DNA of 44,185 nucleotides from CAVPLU01 sp050012535. Its GTDB lineage: Archaea > Thermoproteota > Bathyarchaeia > 40CM-2-53-6. Position 1 is the first letter of the stretch. Each line of letters opens with the position of its first letter. The translations under genes were made by a program, and so were the position numbers. Positions 1 through 7,403 of the stretch are shown in pieces. Under the pieces are notes generated by a model. That model did no database searches and was not told the DNA's origin. It was given only the letters and a program-made list of their open reading frames with translations. Location: positions 1 through 44,185 of the forward strand of contig JBEKGZ010000005.1 of the NCBI GenBank assembly GCA_050012535.1, read 5' to 3'.

Positions 1-890
1 TCCAATCGGCGAGCTCCAAGTATCGGAACAATCGAACCCGGGCGCGTACGCAGCCAGGCTAGCGCGACTTGGGATGGGCTGGAGCCAATCTGCTTGGCAA
101 CTTCTACCACTACACGTGCTATTGCGAGATTTCGATCGTTCGCTTTCTGGCTATTGGCTGCATCTAGCCGCCTCTCAACGTGCCCTCCACTCGTCCCGCC
201 GTTCTTCGTGGCAGGTGGGGCATTGTTATACTTTCCAGTGAGCACGCCTGCTCCGAGCACCGCCCAAGGAGTCACCGTCATTCCGAGGCTGCGAGCCATA
301 GGTAGAAGATCTCGTTCAGGGGTCCGTTCAATGAGACTATACTCGATTTGAAGCGCTATGAAAGGTGACCACCCGCGTAACTCGGCCAACATGTTGGCTC
401 GACTCACGATCCACGCGGGAGTATCCGAAACACCAACATAGAGTACCTTCCCTGACCGCACCAGATCGTCAAGGGCTCGCATAACCTCCTCAATCGGCGT
501 CGAGAAATCCCAAGCATGCAACCAGAATAGATCAACGTAATCCGTCCCAAGCCGCTTCAGACTTCCCTCCAGCGAACGAATCATGCTTTTGCGATGGTTA
601 CCTCCACTGTTGGGGTCACCTCTCACTGTAGGGAACGAGTATTTCGTAGCAAGGACAAATTTGTCACGGTCAGAACTTATCAACTCCCCAACGATTCGCT
701 CGCTAGTTCCATTCGTGTAACAACTGTTGGCTGTATCGATGAAGTTACCACCGCGTTCCACGTAACAATCGAACATCGCTCGGGATTCTACCTTCGAAGC
801 ACCCCAACCCCAATCCTCCCCAAACGTCATGGTACCCAGACATAATTCAGAAACACGCAGTCCACTCGGACCGAGAAAACGAAACTTCAT
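1..890 (-). CDS. Aldo/keto reductase, partial (C-terminus beyond the left edge)
   Basis: An NAD(P)H-dependent oxidoreductase of the aldo/keto reductase superfamily, a cytosolic TIM barrel. The reading frame is open on the minus strand from ATG at 890 to the window edge, about 296 codons, so the C-terminal end is missing. The N-terminus reads MKFRFLGPSGLRVSELCLGT, typical of the family. The catalytic tetrad is visible: Asp52 (FIDTAN), Tyr58, Lys83 (LATKYS) and His125 (LFWLHAWD). In-frame GTG codons lie just upstream, so the start could be a few codons earlier. One extra residue sits between the Asp and Tyr motifs compared with the common DTANVY form. The substrate cannot be inferred. The class is secure. 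Confidence 0.88.
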   Translation of the reverse strand, partial: MKFRFLGPSGLRVSELCLGTMTFGEDWGWGASKVESRAMFDCYVERGGNFIDTANSCYTNGTSERIVGELISSDRDKFVLATKYSFPTVRGDPNSGGNHRKSMIRSLEGSLKRLGTDYVDLFWLHAWDFSTPIEEVMRALDDLVRSGKVLYVGVSDTPAWIVSRANMLAELRGWSPFIALQIEYSLIERTPERDLLPMARSLGMTVTPWAVLGAGVLTGKYNNAPPATKNGGTSGGHVERRLDAANSQKANDRNLAIARVVVEVAKQIGSSPSQVALAWLRTRPGSIVPILGARRL

Positions 891-1114
891 GGCATCGGCC
901 ACACTATTCACCTTGAAAGACCCCAAAAGCGAAATCAGGCTTGCTATAAGAAGCTGTGGAGTTCACCCTTCATGAGGTACTCGTAACTAGAAAGTGCGGT
1001 TGACAGATTTAAACGTCGGCACGAAACGGAAAACGATGATGGAAATAGTATGGAGCAAAAGCCGGTTTTGGGCCAATAATCGGCTCAAAATCTGCTCCAA
1101 CAGCCAGAAATTGA

Positions 1115-1331
1115 TGGCGGGCCCGGTGGTACTTGCCCCCAACTAGGGGCATATACCGCTCCTAGAAGCATCTTGGCGAACATATGGGGCAAGTCAGGCG
1201 TGGGCCACCTGAACTTGTAGATTGGAGGACCGGGCGGGATCTGGACCCACGAAATCTCCGTCAACCTATTGTCGGGTGGAAGGAAAGACTCGGATGAAAT
1301 TTGTGGCGGACCCGCGGGGATCTATACCCAT
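1115..1331 (-). repeat. Three successive tRNA 3'-end-like fragments
   Basis: On the minus strand three segments keep T-arm, acceptor and CCA spacing. The best is 1250-1223: stem GTGGG, seven-base loop TCCAGAT, stem CCCGC, acceptor half CCGGTCC, discriminator T, then CCA. The stem forms five pairs, one of them a wobble. The segment at 1331-1304 has loop TATAGAT, acceptor half CGGGTCC, G and CCA. The one at 1142-1115 has acceptor half CGGGCCC, G and CCA. The latter two stems are only partly paired. No matching 5' acceptor halves were found at tRNA distance, so these are not complete tRNAs. They may be decayed tRNA genes or tRNA 3' ends left by integration. Interpretation is inference. Confidence 0.4.
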
Positions 1332-1349
1332 TCGGGTTCAGAACCACCC

Positions 1350-1470
1350 TCCGAACGGTTCAAATTCGGGTGCCCGCACCAAGGTACCCACACACACACA
1401 CACAAAGTACCTCAAACGACGACGAACCACGGGACGAATTACGACGCTCGCACCAAGAGACACACCACCT
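1350..1470 (+). repeat. Dispersed T-arm/CCA repeat, two direct copies
   Basis: The first copy has loop TTCAAAT, five bases, a seven-base segment TGCCCGC, then A and CCA ending at 1381. An AGGTAC...GTACCT inverted pair flanking a CA tract follows. The second copy (1431-1454) has GACGAAT, TACGA, CGCTCGC, A, CCA and is followed by AGAGACACAC. The CGCACCAAG cores are 74 bases apart. The same geometry recurs at 2014-2035, 3312-3337, 6870-6895, 6917-6945 and 6985-7010. Confidence 0.6.
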
Positions 1471-1557
1471 AATTTCCATTCTTTAGCGCTGCTTGCCCGT
1501 TCTTCTCAATAATAATAGAGTGCAAAAAAAGAGGATGCGAATTAAGTGAGAACCACT

Positions 1558-1881
1558 TCACTGTGGCCCTTTCATGCCTATCATGGCGAATGATTCGATG
1601 GCGTCGACGTAGGTATCCATCGAAAACAGGTATCCCTCTATTTCCGCTAACATGAGCATCTCCTTCCCTAACGCCATCAGGCTATCCTTGATTTTGTCGT
1701 CCTTGCACTCCCACCCGGATAGGACGTGGATGCCGTCTTTGGTAGCTTTTTGGATGGGACCAAAAACCATCTCGCCCAGAGATTTATCGTGCGGGTACTT
1801 TTGCGTTACTTCAAGGTATTTCTGCGCGACGAGCCGGGCAATCTTCGCGGGATACCACGCTTGTATTACGATAAAGACCAT
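1558..1881 (-). CDS. Small conserved-looking protein of unknown function
   Basis: A 107-residue protein that I do not recognise. It has a hydrophobic start (MVFIVIQAWYP), a mixed helical middle and no cysteine motif or clear membrane span, so it is probably cytosolic. The start is well supported: AAGGAGGTGAG lies 8 to 10 bases upstream of ATG at 1881, an almost perfect Shine-Dalgarno sequence and one of the strongest in the window. Codon use looks like that of real genes. Repeat-bearing intergenic sequence lies on both sides. The C-terminus (IESFAMIGMKGPQ) gives no functional hint. Confidence 0.65.
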   Translation of the reverse strand: MVFIVIQAWYPAKIARLVAQKYLEVTQKYPHDKSLGEMVFGPIQKATKDGIHVLSGWECKDDKIKDSLMALGKEMLMLAEIEGYLFSMDTYVDAIESFAMIGMKGPQ

Positions 1882-1959
1882 CTATGAACTCACCTCCTTC
1901 ACGCGTTGGCACTTCCTATCATTGCGGGCAACCGGATTTAGACCGTTATGGGAGGAGCG

Positions 1960-2036
1960 TTTTTCGTCGTCGTCGGGTAGGCTGGTGCGCACACACACTA
2001 GTCACTCTAAAACGTGAAATCTGGACGCTCGCACCA
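1960..2036. repeat. Dispersed T-arm/CCA repeat copy with CA tract
   Basis: A plus-strand copy (2014-2035) reads GTGAAAT, CTGGA, CGCTCGC, A, CCA. Just upstream, on the minus strand, GTGTGTGCGCACCAGCC and a CGACGACGACGA run carry other pieces of the repeat. The block lies directly against the 5' end of the gene fragment at 2018-2269. Confidence 0.5.
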
Positions 2037-2269
2037 CTAGAGGCGATGATGGACAGTACGATGGATACCTGGATGACACAAAGTGGGCTAAAGCCGGCAT
2101 TTCTGCTAGGCTGGACAAAAATGGCGAAGTCACCGATGTAAGTTGGAAATCAGAGGGCCACATTCGCCTGCATTGCTCTAGGGAGGATGACAACCAGCTA
2201 TGGTCCCTATCTAGTGGATGGTCTTCTTTGAAATCTCAACTTCCGATGCCATCTAGACCTCTTGAGTGA
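2018..2269 (+). pseudogene. Headless gene fragment of unknown family
   Basis: This plus-strand frame is open from 2018 (after a TGA at 2015) to a TGA at 2267. It reads like coding sequence, with stretches such as YDGYLDDTKWAKAGISARLD and EGHIRLHCSREDDNQLWSL, but no in-frame ATG, GTG or TTG precedes this part. Its 5' end coincides with a copy of the dispersed repeat, and its last 60 bases overlap the 3' end of the membrane protein gene on the other strand. The simplest reading is the C-terminal remnant of a gene whose front was lost by rearrangement. The family is not recognised. A chance open frame cannot be excluded. Confidence 0.4.
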
Positions 2270-2875
2270 ATCGGCAAGCTCCCTTGCGAACTTGGCAGAC
2301 TTGGCTTCACGTCTGTAGGCGAAGTATCCTAGGACTCCCGAAAATGCGATGCCGATCAAAATCGAAAAGACCTCGCCTTTGCTGGTCCAGATCACGAAAT
2401 CTGTTTGAACAACAGCTACGGACAACCAAACACTTGCGAAACCAGCTCCCATTACCATACTCGTGAACAGACGAGACTGTTCATTATCGAAGAGTTTCAC
2501 CTCGGCACGGTGACTATGCAATATTCCTACGTCAATAAGAACTGACACAAGAGCGACTAGTGGAGTAAAGACGAAGGTTGTTAGATTGAGCGGGGTTACG
2601 AGGAGTCCGTTTCCCGCAATCAGCCACAAGAGGTCGAAGAAATATATTGAGGCTCTCACCGACTGAAGAAACGCAAGTTCAGGCTCTTCTGTCGGGAACT
2701 TTTCGGTAAGTAGGTAGATAGGCCATGCCACCAGAACAAATGAGGGAACCCAGATCAGTTTCATGTCCAGCCCAAAACTGACCACTGCAGCGTCTACAAC
2801 AGGGAGTATTGCAGGAATCAGAATAAGTAGAAATTCCTTTCTCCTCTTCGCTTTATTCAGAGCCATGAGTTTCAC
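2207..2875 (-). CDS. Multi-pass membrane protein of unknown function
   Basis: A 222-residue integral membrane protein. Hydrophobic segments lie near residues 15-35, 40-57, 76-92, 98-119, 138-157 and 168-187, giving about six membrane spans. The C-terminal tail is strongly basic (LKRSRWHRKLRFQRR) and probably cytoplasmic. No transport or enzyme motif was recognised. The start could be ATG at 2875 or the in-frame ATG three codons later. It begins directly after the TGA that closes the broken VOC gene. Confidence 0.65.
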   Translation of the reverse strand: MKLMALNKAKRRKEFLLILIPAILPVVDAAVVSFGLDMKLIWVPSFVLVAWPIYLLTEKFPTEEPELAFLQSVRASIYFFDLLWLIAGNGLLVTPLNLTTFVFTPLVALVSVLIDVGILHSHRAEVKLFDNEQSRLFTSMVMGAGFASVWLSVAVVQTDFVIWTSKGEVFSILIGIAFSGVLGYFAYRREAKSAKFARELADSLKRSRWHRKLRFQRRPSTR

Positions 2876-3212
2876 TCAGGTATCACACACTGAAACTTGG
2901 CAACCCTGCACCTGCAACATAGAACGTACGCCCTTCAACTTAAGCCTCTGATATTCAGCGAAGATATTGTAGGTCCCGGCTCGACTCTGTGATCCTCCAA
3001 TTCGCAAAGGGGATCCTAGTAATTGGGCTTCCCGATCCAAGCTCAATCCAGTGACCAGGATTATCAGGCGATCCTTGTAGGCTGGGATTCGAATTTGGTT
3101 CAGCCGGTCCAATGTATGCAACTGGCGGACCTAGTACGTCTCTAAACCATTGCAGGGCTTTTCTTCGGTCAGACACTAGCACTGCGACAGTGTCGATCCC
3201 AATGATTGTCAA
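2876..3212 (-). pseudogene. VOC/glyoxalase-like protein, frameshifted
   Basis: The N-terminal half in one frame, MTIIGIDTVAVLVSDRRKAL to about NPGHWIELGSGSPITRI, matches the first beta-alpha-beta unit of vicinal oxygen chelate proteins (glyoxalase/bleomycin-resistance superfamily). That frame stops after 85 codons, whereas the family needs about 120 or more. Another frame, closed by TGA at 2876-2878, continues with a family-like helix (IFAEYQRLKLKGVRS), which in intact proteins precedes the final metal-binding strand. That strand is absent. At least one frameshift and a lost C-terminus therefore separate this locus from a working gene. An assembly error is an alternative for the frameshift. 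Confidence 0.55.
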
Positions 3213-3647
3213 TGTTGAGTTGTCATCCGTGCTTCCACAATTTCAAAGTGACTTTTGTGTGTGTGTGGGTACCTTGCTGCGCACACACAATGACGAAAAC
3301 GACGCCCACCGATGGTTCAAATTCAGTCGCTTGCACCAAGCACCTCGGTCTGGTATGCGATCCTTTTCGACAGCTAGAGGCACAACGTCTGACCACACGG
3401 AAAAATTGGTCAGGGAGGACCTCAATCATGTCAGCGAAATTCAAGAAGTCGAACCTCCTCAGAAAGGAGAGATGGCTTGTTGAATCGCCCTTCAACTTGA
3501 GAGCTCCTCTTTGACAGGTCTCAAGCATATGCCGCGTGCCAACTCATGGACAATCCATTGTCGTGATCCATAGTGACTGGAGTTGTGTCAGTATCGTGAC
3601 ATCTGTCGTCGTTTTCGGCAACTAAGATATCTAGATCGAAATTCGTT
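3213..3647. other. Gene-poor stretch with a repeat copy
   Basis: These bases hold an inverted pair of dispersed-repeat pieces at 3252-3340 and no convincing gene. Open frames on both strands run through the CA/GT tracts. Around 3487-3500 the 13-mer CGCCCTTCAACTT repeats sequence found near 2931 in the broken VOC gene. This may mark a second degraded VOC fragment, but the evidence is thin. Confidence 0.4.
3252..3340. repeat. Dispersed T-arm/CCA repeat, inverted pieces
   Basis: The plus-strand copy (3312-3337) has a perfect TTCAAAT loop, then TCAGT, CGCTTGC, A, CCA. The minus-strand piece at 3285-3252 carries AAGGTACCCACACACACA, the same segment that follows the CCA near 1381. An ACGACG-like stretch lies between them. 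Confidence 0.55.
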
Positions 3648-3893
3648 TCATTTCGTAATCTCTTGGAATCTGAACAGTTTCTTGCAGCTGAGACATTCGT
3701 AGCGGCCGGAGAACATGCACAACCATACGTTCCGCTCACCGCATAGCGGGCAAAAGTAGTTCTTCTTTGTTTTCGGTTCATACTCAGTTGACTGCGTGGT
3801 CCTTCCCCTGACTGTTGGGGCTATGTGACTACCTTGCAAAAAAGATTTCCTCCGCGACCTGCAAGCCCAATTCCTGCAAAGCGTTATAACCAC
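3648..3893 (-). CDS. Small zinc-ribbon protein
   Basis: The C-terminal 40 residues form a compact zinc ribbon, YFCPLCGERNVWLCMF followed by YECLSCKKLF. Two CxxC pairs could hold one zinc. The listed GTG start at 3893 makes the gene overlap the 5' end of the divergent kinase-HD gene by 69 bases. The first 40 residues (basic, low in structure) may therefore be untranslated, but no better in-frame start is visible before the ribbon. Such ribbons often bind nucleic acid or partner proteins; no specific role can be given. The head-to-head arrangement could imply a shared regulatory region. Confidence 0.45.
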   Translation of the reverse strand: MVITLCRNWACRSRRKSFLQGSHIAPTVRGRTTQSTEYEPKTKKNYFCPLCGERNVWLCMFSGRYECLSCKKLFRFQEITK

Positions 3894-6761
3894 AACTCAG
3901 GGCCCTACAACTGGTCTCGACCGTTGTCTGCTTCCGCAGGGGACTCATCCGAAGATTATAGAAAGGTCGACGCATGGCTTCTCGACCTAAAGAAGCTATA
4001 CCAAGAACGTGGAAAGTCAGAGGCATATGCAAAAGAGAAGGAGCCATTGAGAGAGTACATCACCGCTCTCATACAGGAACTTGCCACCAACAGATGTGGC
4101 CTCTACGAGCTTGTTAGACCATTTTCCGTGGGAGGCACCGGCGTAATCTTCATAGCCAAGCACAAGCACCTCCAAGATCGCGACTTCGTTATCAAGTTCA
4201 CCCGTCCCTGCTTGAAACCTGAGGATAGGGCCATTGTTGAGAATGAATGCAAGGTTTTGCCTCTCTTTGATCACGCCAACATCATTCGAGTAATTGACGT
4301 AGGTAGTGTGAACGTTGGCGAGAGCAATGATCGACTTTCCTTTGTTGTGGAACCACTTGTAGTCGAAGCGAAGCCGCTTGGAAAATGGATTGATCTCGGT
4401 CGTCAGAAGAAGCAATATCAAGGCTATGTAATCGATCTAGCCCGACGACTATGCCCAAGCAAACCTGACAAACCCGTCAATCCTGCCTCGCTGCACGAGG
4501 TCCTAGAGAAACTAACGAAGCTTCTAGTCCAATGGGTTAGCGCACTGAAATACATACATTCGATGAATTATGTCCATCTTGATGTGAAACCTGAGAACGC
4601 GATCGTTGACAAAGACGGTCATCTTCTGGTAATAGATCTGGGTTCAGCACAAGAACATAGCGACAAGAAAAGACCTGAATTGACAGTATACTTCAGTGGG
4701 GCGTACGCTGACCCTGATCTTTGGGCCTATGAAGAGGGGCCTCATTCTATGGATAGGGTTATGGGCATTCTAACGCCAAGAGATCTCAAGCCCGAATTCG
4801 ACTACTATGCGTTGGGACAGTCGATACTGGAATTGCTAACAGAGATCGCCAATGTGCATGAGCTGGAGTTCCGTCAACTTCCTTTGTTCAGATCTCTTCA
4901 GTTTCTTGCCACTCGTCTACTCAACGGTAGGAATGAGCAGAAGCATGCCAAGAAAAGAAATGCACAGAAGCATGTCGAAAATGGGAATGGGCGACGATAC
5001 AAGGCAAAAGAGACATTCCGTGGCCTTAAGGCAATTGACTATGAGACGATCAGGTATTGGAATCTGGATGATGTTCTGACTGACCTCAAGAAGGAAGAAG
5101 GCACCTGGAATCCTGAAGTGATCGTGCCAGAACTAGCAACTTATTCAAAAGATTCCGTGCGAGTCGTAAGCGGAACAAACACAGTTTTGTCTCCTAGGCT
5201 CCAGAAACTCATACGACACCCCCTCTTTGCCAGGCTCAAGATGGTTTCGGAGCTCGGTCTCATTTCCCTCGTATATCCGACTGCCGACCATTCGCGCTAT
5301 GATCACATTCTGGGCACATATTCCTACACAGCAAGTTACATCAGAGCTCTGATAAACGACTCACAGAATCCAATCTTCAGGAACCTGATCAGTGAGCATG
5401 ATATCAGGGCAGCTCTGCTGGCATCGCTTCTACATGACTTCGGACAGTATCCTCTTGCTCATGATCTAGAAGAAGTACAACCGAGAATATTCGAGCACGG
5501 CAGACTCTCGATTGACATGATCGAGCGTGAAGGATCTGTCAGAGAGGATGAGACAATCGATGAAGACGGGCTCTCCCTAGTGGACATAATCACTCGATCG
5601 GATCGTCCTGACTGTTGGGGAGTCAAACTGGATTATCTCAAACGAATTCTCGAAGCTCGGCGTCATCGATTCGATTTGTCTGGCAAAGCAGATGTCAGTG
5701 ACTTCAAAGTCGAAATGCTCTCTGCTTTGATAGATGGACCAATAGACGCCGACAAGGCCGACTACATTCGACGAGACTCCGAGGCATGCAGGATCCCCTA
5801 TGGCGATGGTCTTGATATCGAACGCCTGCTAAGAGTGCTCACCATCGCAGTATACAGAGAAGATACAGAGCCCGAGTCTGAGAGATCTAGCGTTACCGTG
5901 GGAGTCTACCAGAAAGGAAAAGCAAGCGCCGAGTCCCTCAGCCTGTTGCGATATTTGCTATATGCCTCTGTCTATTGGCATCATGCATCCCGCATCCTCA
6001 AGTCCATGCTTCAATATGCCACCGCTCTATCGATGGCACGTAGTTCTCTGAACGATTCGGGTGCAGACGCTGATATCCAACGCATTAGACGTAGCCTGCG
6101 CGACTTCATTTCAATGTTGGTTCCTCCTTTCAATCGCGTTCATGCATCCAGAAGAGAGTCCTGGATAGCGAAGGGCTGGTCCGCAGGGCTATCCTACACC
6201 GATTGGCTGATGCTTGGATGGATAGGGCGACTATGCCGTACCAAGAGAAGAGGACAAGTGCGTTCTCTCCTGAACTTGATCGCCACACGAAGACCGTACA
6301 AGCGAATCCACACGCTTCAACGGAGAGGAAAAGGGTCGGATCTTGCCGATGATATCTCTGATCTTCGCTGGCCCGAAAGGATTCAAATGTCCGAGAAGCT
6401 CTCGGAATCCATCAAGAGCGAGTTGCGCAAGAGCTATCGTAAGACTACTCATGCGAAGCTGCCCAAGAAAATCCTGAAGGTATTTGATGACAATCTGGCG
6501 ATTCTTGTTGATGTCCCATTACCGGCTAGGAAAATGGGGTTCGACCGTCCGCTAAAGTATGTCCCAGAGCTCAAGGAGAAGACATACTCGGAAGTAGAAG
6601 AAGAACCAATAGATGCAAAAGCTCTCCATGACACAGTTGAGGGTTTGATGACTTCAATTTCGCCCATACGAATTCTATGTCATCCAGATCTTCGCATTCT
6701 CATTCGTACATACGTAACTCCTCAGGACTTCACTAAGATGATACACAAATGCCTGTCTTAG
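3825..6761 (+). CDS. Ser/Thr protein kinase fused to a SAMHD1/dGTPase-like HD phosphohydrolase
   Basis: A 978-residue two-enzyme protein with a GTG start. Residues 1-45 look disordered. Residues 95-345 form a eukaryote-like kinase domain: glycine loop at 102-106, Lys124 (FVIKF), Glu141, catalytic loop HLDVKPEN (251-258, Asp253, Lys255, Asn258), DLG at 271-273 in place of DFG, and the helix-F Asp in EFDYYALG. Residues 455-680 form an HD domain of the SAMHD1/dNTP triphosphohydrolase class: RYDH (Arg491, His494), LLHDFGQYPLAH (His537, Asp538, His546), His558 and DADKADYIRRDS (Asp643, Lys644, Tyr647, Asp651). These match the metal and dNTP ligands of SAMHD1. The remaining 300 residues are helical and unassigned. 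Known relatives of the HD part hydrolyse dNTPs or nucleotides; the activity here is inferred. No partner gene is apparent apart from the small zinc ribbon. Confidence 0.85.
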   Translation: MTTLQKRFPPRPASPIPAKRYNHNSGPYNWSRPLSASAGDSSEDYRKVDAWLLDLKKLYQERGKSEAYAKEKEPLREYITALIQELATNRCGLYELVRPFSVGGTGVIFIAKHKHLQDRDFVIKFTRPCLKPEDRAIVENECKVLPLFDHANIIRVIDVGSVNVGESNDRLSFVVEPLVVEAKPLGKWIDLGRQKKQYQGYVIDLARRLCPSKPDKPVNPASLHEVLEKLTKLLVQWVSALKYIHSMNYVHLDVKPENAIVDKDGHLLVIDLGSAQEHSDKKRPELTVYFSGAYADPDLWAYEEGPHSMDRVMGILTPRDLKPEFDYYALGQSILELLTEIANVHELEFRQLPLFRSLQFLATRLLNGRNEQKHAKKRNAQKHVENGNGRRYKAKETFRGLKAIDYETIRYWNLDDVLTDLKKEEGTWNPEVIVPELATYSKDSVRVVSGTNTVLSPRLQKLIRHPLFARLKMVSELGLISLVYPTADHSRYDHILGTYSYTASYIRALINDSQNPIFRNLISEHDIRAALLASLLHDFGQYPLAHDLEEVQPRIFEHGRLSIDMIEREGSVREDETIDEDGLSLVDIITRSDRPDCWGVKLDYLKRILEARRHRFDLSGKADVSDFKVEMLSALIDGPIDADKADYIRRDSEACRIPYGDGLDIERLLRVLTIAVYREDTEPESERSSVTVGVYQKGKASAESLSLLRYLLYASVYWHHASRILKSMLQYATALSMARSSLNDSGADADIQRIRRSLRDFISMLVPPFNRVHASRRESWIAKGWSAGLSYTDWLMLGWIGRLCRTKRRGQVRSLLNLIATRRPYKRIHTLQRRGKGSDLADDISDLRWPERIQMSEKLSESIKSELRKSYRKTTHAKLPKKILKVFDDNLAILVDVPLPARKMGFDRPLKYVPELKEKTYSEVEEEPIDAKALHDTVEGLMTSISPIRILCHPDLRILIRTYVTPQDFTKMIHKCLS

Positions 6762-6844
6762 GACAGACATGGATTCGTTCAAGCTTTTGAACTTTGTAGA
6801 ATAGGACGCATCTCTCTAGTGATCACAGCAGGTTACCAAGAGCA

Positions 6845-7015
6845 GGACACACACAGTCAAACGACGCGGATGGTTCGAATTACGACGCTCGCACGATATA
6901 GACACACACAGATACCTTGGTCCGAGCATCGTGATTTGAACCGTCGTTCGTCGTCATTTGATTGATTTGTGTGTGTGGGTCGCCTGGTGCGAACGCCCGA
7001 ATCTGAACCATCATG
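6845..7015. repeat. Dispersed T-arm/CCA repeat, three copies in opposed orientation
   Basis: One plus-strand copy (6870-6895) has a perfect TTCGAAT loop, TACGA, CGCTCGC, A and CGA. Two minus-strand copies follow: 6945-6917 with TTCAAAT, CACGA, TGCTCGG, A, CCA, and 7010-6985 with TTCAGAT, TCGGG, CGTTCGC, A, CCA. CA/GT tracts and ACGACGA-type runs lie between them. The block fills the gap between the kinase-HD gene and mvhD. Confidence 0.6.
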
Positions 7016-7027
7016 GACGAGCGGCCT

Positions 7028-7399
7028 CTATGTCCGTGGTCGAATTTGTATTGCTGGTTCCAGTTTGCGCAGGTTCTCAATCATCTCGTTCACGATTGTG
7101 ACGAACTTGTCGCTTTCGGATGCTGAGATCCACTCGAGCCTCACGCGTTCGTCTGGAACGCACATTTGCCTCAATAGCTTACGTAACAACGTGAACCGTC
7201 TGAGGGCCTTGTAGTTGCCGTTTATGTAGTGGCATGTTCCAGGGTGGCATCCTGCGATTAGGATGCCATCGTAGCCTTCCTCAATTACGCGGATCGAAAT
7301 CAGGTTCGGGTCGTAGTGTTTTCTAGTGGTTCCTGCAAGATCCGCGCCTGCGTAGGCACACCATCTGCAGAGGAATGCGACAATCCTAGGTTCGCTCAA
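7028..7399 (-). CDS. mvhD: MvhD/FlpD-like electron-transfer subunit, internally shortened
   Basis: A small iron-sulfur protein of the MvhD (methyl-viologen-reducing hydrogenase delta) family, which links an electron donor to HdrA. Family hallmarks are present: FLCRWCAYAGADLAG near the start, GCHPGTCHYINGNYKALRR, and RLEWISASESDKF near the end. The protein has 123 residues against about 140 in the family. A block of roughly 15 to 20 residues between ISIRV and IEEGYDG is absent in frame. In relatives that block carries a conserved cysteine segment (MCSGRVDP-like), so cluster binding may be altered. It lies just downstream of hdrA and is the last gene of the operon. Confidence 0.85.
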   Translation of the reverse strand: MSEPRIVAFLCRWCAYAGADLAGTTRKHYDPNLISIRVIEEGYDGILIAGCHPGTCHYINGNYKALRRFTLLRKLLRQMCVPDERVRLEWISASESDKFVTIVNEMIENLRKLEPAIQIRPRT

Positions 7400-7403
7400 G
7401 GCC

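Larger units (their letters stand above)
891..1557. other. Long intergenic region with tRNA-like fragments and repeats
   Basis: No convincing gene is visible in these 667 bases. Short open frames are low in complexity and read through CA repeats. The region carries three minus-strand segments resembling tRNA 3' ends (near 1115, 1223 and 1304) and two plus-strand copies of the dispersed repeat (1356-1381 and 1431-1454). These are listed separately. Confidence 0.6.

Noticed and set aside
1384..1404. CA microsatellite as an independent feature or CRISPR spacer array
   Set aside because: The CA tracts belong to the larger dispersed repeat. There are no regularly spaced identical repeats with unique spacers, and no cas genes.
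1222..1512. Overlapping plus-strand frames of 60 to 96 codons
   Set aside because: All run through the repeat and the CA tract (THTHTHTK), with no ribosome site and no family resemblance.
3062..3100. GGCTGGGATTCGAATTTGG-type sequence resembling an antisense tRNA T-arm
   Set aside because: It encodes part of the VOC protein (EPNSNPSLQG), and no acceptor or anticodon arms surround it.
3223..3528. 101-codon minus-strand frame
   Set aside because: It reads through the GT/CA tract of the repeat (THTHTK), so its composition is repeat-driven.
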